Shown: positions 46,653-58,000 of the stretch, in pieces
Numbering within the stretch: position 1 is the first letter of the stretch
How the letters are laid out: the number at the start of each line of letters is the position of its first letter
Source of the DNA: Corythucha ciliata
Taxonomy: Eukaryota; Arthropoda; Insecta; Hemiptera; Tingidae
Length of the DNA: 64,000 bases
NCBI GenBank assembly: GCA_038030265.1
Contig: CM075939.1
Coordinates: 36,933,253-36,997,252 of the forward strand
Reading direction: 5' to 3'
Made by a program: the position numbers and the translations under genes
Notes under the pieces: generated by a model
Databases searched by the model: none
Told to the model about the DNA's origin: nothing
Seen by the model: only the letters and a program-made list of their open reading frames with translations

Positions 46653-48840
46653 GTGACAAAAGGAGTGCCGTGTTTCCTATACGTTCCCCTCATGTAACTG
46701 CATGGGGAATTAATTAGGACGAATGTCACCATGATGGCTTTTTTTGGGTGCATCAACAATTATTTCGGTGAAAATTATCTTCTAGGACATTTAACTTAGC
46801 TCGTATACACTTATATTTTTCTGTCTCTCTTATCTGGACAAGTTTTAAGATGCACGAAATGTCAAGAACATTATATTCAAATCCAATTCCATTAAGGTCC
46901 TTGTAAAACCGCTCGGATACGAATGTCAGCTTCGTTCAAACCAGATAAGGAAAGTTGTGTTTAGTACGACAGTCGCGCCAAGAAAAAACTTTGAATGCAT
47001 TTTTAAAAGGCCCGGTTACAATGTGTATATCCAATGCCCAAAATTTCACTTCGCATTATCAAAACCTTTGCATTACCGAAAGTGCTTTGTAAAGTGGTCG
47101 CTACTTAACTCACCACGCACCCCAAATCCCAATTAGGTAGTCGTTGTTTCATTATCGGGGACTAGCTTGTTAAAAGCATTCTTCATACTTGCTGAAATTG
47201 TTAATGGACGTTTAGCGCCCCCTCAGACATCGTTTAAACCTCGTCACTATAGTTCATGTTCTAGAATCTTGGGGTGCTTCCATTGCTTTTACCAGCTTAT
47301 GCGTCTACTGAAAAGAATTCAAGCCCGAGCTGTCAACACAGTTCCCAATCGTGTTTGTAGGACGTCTGCGAAAATAAAAAAATTGTTTTTGGCGTGATGT
47401 CTTATGTCCGTCCAAGTGACATTTATACTCCAGCAATTGACCCCTGAACATGGAGGAGGGTGGGCAACAAACTTCTACTAAAGTGGTTATAGAAAAAAAC
47501 GTAAACAAAACTTGCAAACAAACCAAAACTTGGAAATTGGTAAGTTTTTATTAGGGATTTTATTTAACTTGAGTGACTCGTAATTTATTTAAATTGGGAA
47601 TTTTTTTAATTTTTATTTATTTATTATTTTTTTATTTTAGACACGGGTATTCCCCATATATATGTAAACCCGAAAGTTTGAAGGCGTTGATAATGGCTCC
47701 GTGAGCCGAAAACTAGTTCCGCCAAGTAAAGAATAAAAACCTGTGAAGAGGACAATTAATAACTATTGATTTCCTACCGGTAAACAAAACTTGGTTTTTT
47801 CACGGTCTTATCGTTCAACCCGCACCAGCATATCCTCAATTTTCCGAGTTTCGCAAAGGCTGTTACTCTGATTTAGACGTTTGCATTTGATTATTAAAAT
47901 TACAAGTCAAACGCCTGCCTTCTAACAGAAGGCGGCAAATTAACATAACGGAATGTGCGTGCGTGTGAGTTTTTTGTTTGTTTGTTGTTTTTTTTTATGA
48001 TTGAGACCCCGGTCGTCTAGTGCTTTATTTTTCATCATGTGTATTCGAATTAGTATACTACGCCTTTCATCTTTAGGGCAAGCCGCTCAATATTTGTTTG
48101 ATAATTTGTTTTAAGTAGTTTATTTCTCGAAAATGAAGAAAACGCCATTCCTAGCAATTAAATTGAGAAAAAAGGGGCGGAAGGAGAACATCTTTCTTCA
48201 AGGAATGATTTATAGCCCAGTAAATTATACAAATCGGTTGAAAGAATTCCCCAAGCTGGTCTCTCAAGAGGGTTCTGAACTTATTCTTCACACACGAAAA
48301 GACAATTATAAGCCTCCGATTGTGAGGGCTGAGCTCGAGGGATATAGAGGTAATAGAGGGCATTTTTAGGATGTTTGCTCCTATAACTCGAAAACTATCT
48401 GAATATGGCAACTTGGTCACCGACAACAAGATGAGAGTAGAAAAACTGCAAAAATATTTCCTTAGTTGAATGAAGACAAAAGGACAGGACGAACAAAATC
48501 AAAGTATGAAGTTTGAACAATAGGACCGACACCCTTAAGTAATTCTTCCTTTTTACCTAATTTAATCAGTACAATAATTGGGATGACAACACAGTTTGAA
48601 TGAATTCATATAAGAATAAAGCTCTCACCCTCCGTAGCCCCTACTATAGTGATTCGGTACAGTTTCGTTCTTGTAACGATCGAACAATAGGAGGGCACTC
48701 AATTGTTTAACGACTATTAGACTATAGTGACAAGAAAAAAGTACTCGACATGCAGAAGAGAGATCAGTCATTCTCTTCCGATAGATGTGACACCAACTCT
48801 TAAAAATTAGAAAAAATAAACAGAGCCAAAATAATCTGAA
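46653..48840. other. unassigned stretch upstream of ebony
   Basis: No gene is recognised. A 78-codon frame at 48133-48369 shows no known domain. An arthropod-type initiator match (TCAGT at 48764-48768) lies 72 bp before the ebony ATG without a TATA box. It is only a weak candidate for the transcription start. Confidence 0.3.
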
Positions 48841-49018
48841 ATGACTGATGGAAACGCGTCTGTTTTTTCAGAATCCGGCAACATGGGCAGCATCCAACAA
48901 GTGTCGGTTTTAAGGGGTGCGAACCGGCCTACCCGATTGCCAAAAGTCGATAGACTTCACCGGTTGTTCACCGAGTCAGCAAACCGATTTCCAGGAGACA
49001 CAGCTCTCATCTATCAAG
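48841..49018 (+). CDS. ebony: ebony exon 1
   Basis: Encodes residues 1-59 and ends CAAG|GTATTT, one base into the codon completed by exon 2 (GAT, Asp). The first ATG (48841) has context gaaATGa. A second in-frame ATG at 48883 (acATGG, residue 15) begins MGSIQQVSVLRG, which corresponds to the N-terminus of the fly protein and may be the true start. Confidence 0.88.
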
Positions 49019-52000
49019 GTATTTTCATTACAGTTATTCAAATAATTGTTATCTTGATGTTTTTAAATTTGAAAATATTTACGTATTTGAAAAATACGTG
49101 AATAACTAATGGCGTTTCCATTTGCATAAAATTCCGCTCTGGAGCCGAGCATTTCCACCCGTCTTCTCCGTTACCATGTGATATAATTCAGAGAAGACGG
49201 GTGGAAATGCTCGGTTTCAAAGCGGACTTTTATGCAAATGAAAAACGCTATAAAAGTATATGTGGCCTTTGGGAGTGAGCGTAATTTTTTGCACGTGGAG
49301 CATTTTTCAATAAATTAAATATTATCTACAGGCCACGGCATACAAACGAAATCAAGTTGTTTGTGCCGCATAATTAGTTTTGAATGACTATATACGATAT
49401 CATAATGTTGGATGTATTTCTTATTTCCCCTTTACTCTGGGGGGGGGGGGGTCACGAAACCCCTCAATTTATAATTCTGTTCTGTCCAAGTACGATGGTT
49501 TTTTATTTTTTATCCACAACTTTATAGACCAAGAGTAGGCCGCGTTGCAAAACTTCAGACTTGTTCGGCGCTTAATGAGCACTTGGTATTTTGCCGTTGA
49601 GAAACTGTCACGGTGTCAATCTAGTTCAGCGCTGAGTACGTGTTTAATAATCGTGTACGCTGAGTACGTGTTTCGATAGCCTTTTTCATCGAGATGAAAC
49701 CTTTCTGCCCTATATTTTTCAAATTTGTGATAAAAGTTCAACGATGGTTGACAAAAAAATGAAGGACAGGAAGTTACTAACCATCCGGCTTTGATAACGG
49801 GGAGGTCAATATATATTCACAAATCATCGTCGTTGCAAAACTCTAGTAAGCGCTTAATTCTACAGTTCAGCGTTTAAATACGAGCCCCGAGTTTTGCAAC
49901 GCAACCCTTGTGAATAAATGCGTGATTTTTTAATGGGTCATCATTATTGTTGCTATAGTGGCTCCTATTGTGTCCTACACGGAAAGAACCATTGATTGAA
50001 ACGTATTTTTCGTGAAGCGGTCGCCATTACTACACACCATCTGTTATCATGACTCGCCAACAAAAACATTGACTATTTGATACATGACCAGTGAAAAAAT
50101 TCCCATGCCCCCTCCCGTCCTCTCAAGGCTAGAGAACCTATAATCAGACAGGTAAAATCACAGACACCATGTTCGCTCTTATCAATTATCAGTCTTGTAA
50201 AATCCACCTTTTGTTGATGTTTTGTGGATGTCAACAAACCACCCCCCAACCATTCTTAATAAACTGATAAGAACGAACATGGCGCCGTATGCGTCTACTC
50301 GTCTTTAAAGGTTCCTTACTCAAGGCGAATGATAAACAGTAGGTGTGTAATGGCGGAAAAACCGGCTTCACATGTTTTTACATTAAAAAAGCCTTTCTCT
50401 CTCTCCACTTGTTCCTACCTATATATATGGAAAGAACAGAGAATACAGGTAATTGTCATTACGATGGCACTTGACAACGGAGATTCCCTCCTCCCCCAGG
50501 TACCATGAGTGGAGGTCAAAATTGTATGATTTGTACAAGACTGATCATCGCAAGTCATTAAACTTTGGCCCCTTTATGTGATGGCGTCTTATCCTTTGTT
50601 GGCATCTTACAACTGTCACTTGCAATCGCCCTGCTGCTATATTACTTTCCTGCAGTGTTGAACAAGAAAAATTCAGCAAAGTGTTGGTCAAGAAAAATTC
50701 AGCAATTTCCGGTAGTCTGAAGAAGAGACCCTATATAACTAAACACATGTACTGGGGGCCGATTCTCTACAAAGAAAGCAATATGTTTTTCGAAGCAATA
50801 TGTCTATTTCATTCATTTTCTTCAAACAAATGAATGAAATAGAAACATTGCTAAGAAAAACATACGATACAAGGGCGGAATGATACTCATTAGGGCCGAG
50901 GGGGACAGGTGATGCCTGAGGCCTGAGTGATGTACGCTATTTTTTGTACAACCGAAATAATGTGATTGTTAAAAAATCCCCGATCTTTAATGCACTGAAG
51001 TGAACACACCGGTCATGCATTTTCTGGCGTGTTTTTGCGTTTCACGACGCGAGAAATCCAATAATCTTGACGGATTCTCAGTCAGACAGGCGCAGCGGAA
51101 CGATACCCTCCTGATTCCCGCGTTTTCGGCCACGTTTCCAGGGGGGGTGCACAAATTTCCCCTGCAGATGAATGCCACACAATTGAAAATTCGCAGAATT
51201 ACCGGATCTCGACGCAGGCGGTCCTTACCACCCAGGCGCGGATCCAGAGTTTGGCACCAAGGGGTAGGGGGTCCGCAGGCTGGAAAACTTCAAGCCTTCA
51301 TGAAAGCAAATATTCAGTTCGACTGCTGAATAAAAGGTAATTTAACCCTCAGGCGCAGGCGCTACTATTTATGTACTTAGGTATGAAACTATACCAGCTA
51401 AGCCATGGAATTGACAATTATGAGCCAAAGCAGTGAATTTTTCCTCCCTAGAATTGATAATTTCACCAACTGTAGCCTCTAAATGTCATCCGCGAAACAG
51501 GAATCAGCCAACGAACTCAGTTTCTTCTTTCTGAGGGCTTTGATTCGTAAGTTTTTGGTCATTAACCAGATTTCTGGACTCCGGGGAGAATTTTTTCAAG
51601 TTTTCTCTCCACAGCTTCTGGGATATAATTGTCAGTTCTTAGCCTGAAAATTCATACTCCAAAAGTTTAAAGTAACTTTCAAACCCATTTTATTGGAGGG
51701 GGGCTAATTTCTGAGTTTCTAAACAATAATGACTCTCCAACTTGTGAATAGCCACTGTCTACCCCAAAAATGGCATTTTTTTTTTCAAAAACTGAAGAAC
51801 CTAATTGGGTACCAAACAGATTTTTTTTTTTTTTTTTTGCATAGAAAAACAAAAAAAATTCCACTTCCCCCTTTTCAGAGGCGGTTTTATGGGGGGCGAT
51901 CTCCCCCCGCCCCCCGTCAGCTCAGCCACCCTCAGTGATACGGGGGGGGGGGGGATAAGCAAAGGAAGGGAAAGTGAAAAGATACAAATGTTGGAGAAAG

Positions 52001-55000
52001 CAAATCATATCCAGATAATCATATCTAGATCCTATAGAACTAAGACGTAAGAAAATTACTTATTCCATTGTTTCGTTCGTATTACTTATTACTTATTCTT
52101 ATTACTTATTACTTGGTAGTCCACCATTTGCGGAAAAATTAGTGAAATTTGATTGTGAAAGGACTGAATCCGAGACATTTGGTTATGGAAGAGCGACAAT
52201 CGGGAGAAATTGTGGTATGAAAGAGCCAAAATCTCGACATTTGGTTATTGATGAACCAAATTAGTTTTTTAATTAGCCAAAATTATACATTCGCATATAC
52301 AAAATTATACATACCACATTCGCTCAGATTCTTAAGCAGATATCAGACACTGCAATATAAAATCCTAGTTTTGGGAAACAAAGACAGTGCGCTTTCGTGC
52401 TATTTTTTTTTTATAGAAAAATTAAGAAATTGGGCGAATGAGATATGTTGGTGGGGGGGGGGGTGAGAACACATTTTACCGCCACCCCCGTCACAGAGGC
52501 CTAAAACCGCCCCTGCCCCTTTTTGCCGTGTCCGAGATGGATAATGGCTTATACCTAAACATAATGCAGTCCACAATCCGGTTATTTCATTGTTAATAAA
52601 TTACAATTTGGCAACGGAAATGAGTTTTACAGTCAAAAAACTGGGAATTCTGTTCCGACCATTTCACTTATTACTTCGACGACTTTTCGGTCAAAACAAT
52701 AGAAAGTTTGTTATAGAATCAAAATTTGAGGCTCAAAAACTCCTAGGAGGAATTCGTCAAACCTCGTTTACTCCTACGAACAAGTTTTTTGTTTCAGAAT
52801 TGGCAAATTGACCGTATAAATCCTGTAGGAAGTTGAGATTTTCAACTTGAGAAGTGGCGAATTGTAGTATTATGGATAAAGGATGAGGGCGCTGCACAGA
52901 TGATTTTCCTCGTCATCTCCTCGTCAACAAAGTGACATCCATTTTCATGTCTTATTTTTGCAGCAATCCAGGATTGTAAGCTCACGTCGTCGTTTCAATC
53001 TTCGGGAAATACCGTGTACGCAGTAGTGAGTACTCCTCTTTCAAGTAAGGCGAAGGATGAGCGTGAAATAAGGCGTATAAAAGTTCAAGGGGGTTTTACC
53101 TTGTATCCTAACGTAAAGCGGGACCCGCGCGATTTTAGCGTCTGTAGTGTGGGTTCACAGCGGGCGTGCGATTTTTATTGGAAGCGCAGGACTCTACAAG
53201 CGTTTTCTGCTGTAAACGCTTAAGACAGGCGATTCCCTTACAGTTATTTCGGGAACGAGCGCGAAAAACTTTTTTTTTTTTACAGGTAGGCATATACCCC
53301 CCCCCCCCCCAATGAAAATTTCACCGAGGGTCTGAGGCCGAAACGGAGACTGTGGACCGCACCCTCGGGCTTCGGCGCAATTTTCGTGCGATTATCTTAG
53401 TGGGTCCAACCCTTAATGTGTTCCGCGTTCATCTTAATACATTAAAACATGCCAGAATTAAATTAGTGTCATTGGCTTGAACTCATGACATTTTAATTAC
53501 CGTCCAAGGACTCCGGTACTTATCGTTAGCAGCAATGTATAGCTTATTAATTCATGTTTACACGCTACGTATAATACTAATGCCTGCACAGCCGAGAGAT
53601 ATTTTCACTCGTTTAAATAAATAATACGTTCACTGACAACCGTTGCACGTGTGTCACCTGAGATATAGTATAACAGCCTCGAGCCAACGAAAGAAGTTCC
53701 ACAACACCTCTCTGTCGGGTTCGCCGCCTCAACCACCCAATAAATCTCTCGGCGTATCCGTTCTCTTTTTGACTGACATGTCATTTATGTTCAGTAATCA
53801 TTTTAGAAATGCGGCCGTTCCAAGATTATTGATTATCGCACTTGGATGGAGACTGGTGACGGAATGTGAGGAGGGGAGTTTTGCTTCCTTGATCGTGTTT
53901 TTTCAAGTTTAGCATAATGGGCTTTCAGATGGAATTGGATAGTTGTTCTGCGCATCGTTTACTAATGACTTTGAACGTTCAACAACCAAAATACAAGGCA
54001 CTCAATTCGTTTTTTGCCTGCCTCTTTTTTTTTTCAATCATTCTCTCTCTCTCTCTTTTCTTTCTGTAATCTCTCTGATCTTCAGGGAGCACAGCCACAT
54101 GTTTACAGTAAAAAGGAATATCACGTGATTGAAATTTTGATGCCACCAGAAATTTAAAACCCTTCTTTTATTTAATTGTATTCAATTATACGCTAATTGG
54201 GGAACTTACGTGAATGTCCGATTTGGGAGAAAAGTATACCAATGAATTGGCATGAAGGAAATCAACGGTAGTTGCAGCCCGATTGATGCATCTGGTAATT
54301 TTTAAATGAATTTCAAAGTTCTTCAGGAGGGGATGGATGGTGCGAGGGGAAATGACGTCAATGTTTAGATGTGAAGCATTTGAGAAATATTTTGTTAACA
54401 AATAACAAGAAAAATTGTCCCAAAGAAAACACGTTTTACCCCCTCTTCCCCACTCCATCCATTCATTAACTAACCTTTGACGTAATCAAACCCCCACTCA
54501 AAATTTTTAAAAATTCGCTTTAGAAAAACCCTTCATTGATTTCAATGTTTAATGTGAGCAATTGTCTTGTTGAAGAGCCTTGAAACACCATCATTGCTTG
54601 AAAAATGTACAAGTTCCCCATTGTTGAAATTCTAAAATGTTTCCAGTGGCATAGCTGACTTATAATAAACCAGTATATTTTTTGGGTACGGATTCTCGAA
54701 CAGAGTTCTTCCTCTCACGGTCAATGCATTTTTTTCGCTCGACAATTAAATAAACTACACGTGACCATAATGTTGATTGTATTGCTCTTTCGGTCAAATG
54801 CTATTAACTTTCCCTTCTGTTATGCAGCTCCACGCACCGAGTTGGAATTATTTTTAAGTGGGCTGTCCCCCTCCCCCCTACAGTAGAATCAGAAAATTTT
54901 CTCGGTTGATTATTCTGACTTCTCGTCCTCGAAGTTTGAAAGGTTTTTTTTTTTTTTTATCGTTATTAGAACTATTGTCGGCCTCAAGACCATTATTTGA

Positions 55001-58000
55001 AAAACCGACGCTGAGATTACGATATTATTAAACAAAAGGTTCTTTGCGAAATATTCAACAAGTTTCTCAACACTAGTACCTTCATTTTTTTATTTTTTTC
55101 AAACAACATCTTTTTTCACTTAAACGCCCTTGGATGGCTATTGCGTTGCGTATCCTGGGTAGTAAACCTTTGGCGGGTAAAAGCAAATACTATAATTACT
55201 GTTTTTTAACCCTCCATGTTGCCATCTTATTAACCTTATTAAAATATATTGATCGATTTTCTCCTCTCTATTAGTCAAGGGAATTACATTTGCCCAAGTT
55301 ACGATTACTCGGCGGAATTCAACACTTCTGCTGCACAAGTTTACCTTTGTCCTTTTCAAAATCAAGCCTGTTTAATTATTTTAGATTTTTTTTTCCCGTG
55401 CCACTTTAAATTGAGCTCAGCCTACTTTTTGATAATTCGATTCTTTCCATAGATTTCCTTGTCATTTTCAAGGAGGAAGACTCTCGCTGTCTGATGAAAC
55501 AATCAAGGCTGTAGAGTAACAGGGCGAACAAATCGGTAATTTCCTAGTGTAGTCTGTACAAATACTTTTTTTTATATTCTTAGTAATTACCGAGTAAATT
55601 ATTCAACAGAAATGGCTTGGTAACGGCAAGATTATTACTGTAGGCCGGCAAATAAATCATGACAACGCTGACGGCTGCATTCCTCTATAGGTCGATCAGT
55701 AGGCCCCATTCTTTCATCTCGCGAATTTCAATAAGACGTGCTGCCTTCCGAGCTTTAATTTTTTTGTATGAAAAATTGCCAACAAATTGCGTTTTCCATT
55801 TGCATAAAATTCCGCTTTTGAAGCCGAGCATTTCCACCCGTCTTCTCTGAATTATATCATATGGTAACGGAGAACGCGGGTGGAAATGCTCGGCTCCAGA
55901 ACGGAATTGTATGTAAATGGAAAACGCCATAAAAGTAAATGGAGTAATAAAGTCCAAAAACTAAAATTCTGAAGTATCATACTAAAGTGCCGCCTGTATC
56001 GAGCACCAGATATTGGACCGAGACAGTTTGGATCTGACTGCAGTGGCGTCCCCTACTGTTCTCCTCTGTGGGAACTTGAGACAAAAATTGAGTGGGTTCA
56101 TGGGCAGAGATAGAGGGGGGCTTTGGTCCTATAGCCCCCCAAAACGTTCTGTAGCCCCCCCCCCCAGGCTCTCCTGCCTGAAGCCCCTCCTCCAGACTCT
56201 TTAATCTCTACAGTACGCACACACGGCGAGAATTTCCCGTTCTGACCAACCTCTACCGGTCAGCCGGCACTGGCGGACCTGCACCTATCGGGGCCCGGGG
56301 TGGAAATCTCCAAGAAGCCTCAAAGTTGAGTTTTCTCCACTTCAGCAGGAAATTAGCAATTTTGTGTATATTTTAGATGAGAATTAACACTGTTCCCAGT
56401 CTGAGCTGGAAATGAGCGTTTTTCTTAAGTACGTATTTTCCTCAATATAGCAGCAAAATAGCAGGTTTTTCCGCAAAGCGCTTTTTTTTCACCATGCGCT
56501 ATGAATTAGCGATTTTTCTCAGCCGCAAATCAGCGGTATTTTTTTACCTTTATAGACATAAATTGGCGCTTTTTCTGAATTTTAACCCCAAAGTTAATTC
56601 GCGGCCTGCAGAAGCCGCGAATTAACGTATTTTCATTTTTTGATGCAAATTGAATTTTTTCAAAATTTTGGCCGCGAATTAGTGGTTTTCCTCAATTTGC
56701 CAGTGAATAAGCGATTTTTTTTCAATTTTAGCCACGAATTAGCGTATTCCACAATTTCATCTTCAAATTGGCGATTTTTTTATTATTATTTTTAGCATTG
56801 AACTAGCTTTGTTTCTCAATTAGGCTGAATATTATAGCCTTTCTCATTTTTAGCCAGGCCTAAAATTGAATTTTTCAACGCATTAGCAATTTTGTTTTAC
56901 CAAACCCGTAGATTAGCGCTTCTTCTCATTTCTAGCCTTTAGTTTTAGCCTTTCAGCCTCAAACTGAAGCTACGCATTTGGGTTTTTTCAATTGCCGGGA
57001 TTTAGTGGTTTTCCATCATTTAAGCTAGCGCTTTTTCTCAATTTTAGCAGCGCAGTAGCGTTTTTATATAGTTTACATAGCGATTTGCCTTCATTTTGGC
57101 CACGAATTGGCGTTTACCTCATTTTCAGCTGCAAATTAGTCATTTTTTCCATTTTTAATTTTAGCACTTTTTCCAAATTTTATCACAATTTTGTTGGCAA
57201 ATTGGTGATTTTCCTCAAGTTTAGCTGTGAACTAGCGATTTTATTTTAGCAGCGCTCAAGCGTTTCTAACCTGCGAATTTTCTGAATTTTATTCATGAAC
57301 TGGCGTTCTCCACAATTTTAGCTGCAGATTACCCATTTTCCTTATTTTTACCATCGAATGAGCACTTTTTTTCAATTTGAGCTGAAAATTAGAGTTTTTC
57401 TTAATTTTGGCCGCGTTTTTTAGCCCCGCATCATCAATTTTTTTACTTTCTGGTTCTGCCATGGGTTAGCGCTGTTTTTCAGTCTAAGCCTTGAAGCGTA
57501 CAGAAGCTACGGATTTTTGTTTTCTCATTATTTGCTGCGATTTTGGTGGTTTTGGGTATTTGCAGCGATTTTTCTCAATTTTAGCTGATAAATATCATTT
57601 TCTGCTACTTTTGCATTGAATTAGCATCTATTCTCTTTATTATATGCGAACTTTTATATGCAATTTCAGTTGTGAATTTGCCTTTTTTGTTCAATTTTAA
57701 CCCTAATTTGCGTTGCTTTTGTCAATATTAGCTAAGAAGCTAGATTTTTTTTTAGTTGTACAGCCTTGAATTAGGAGTAGGAGCGTGTTTTCTCAATTTT
57801 ACTCAAAGGCTGGGCCCCCCACAGGAATGGCCTCCATACTCCGCAAATCAGTGATTTTTTCACAATTTGGACCTGGATGTTGGATCGTGAGATGAGACCA
57901 TCGAATCAGCGCTTTCACAGCAAGTTGCACGTTGACGATCAGTACTTCAGTGCGCTTAAGGACCCAATGGACGGTCTATTTTCTCCATTTTAGCCGCGAA

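Noticed and set aside
46351..47526. Several frames of 70-80 codons
   Set aside because: Low complexity or unrecognised, with no continuity across possible splice sites.
48133..48369. Possible upstream exon of ebony (78 codons)
   Set aside because: No similarity to the Ebony N-terminus, no clear donor joining it in frame to exon 1, and exon 1 already contains a start matching the family.
50987..51329. Overlapping open frames on both strands
   Set aside because: Intronic, unrecognised, overlapping an element-like end at 51231. No supporting splice sites.
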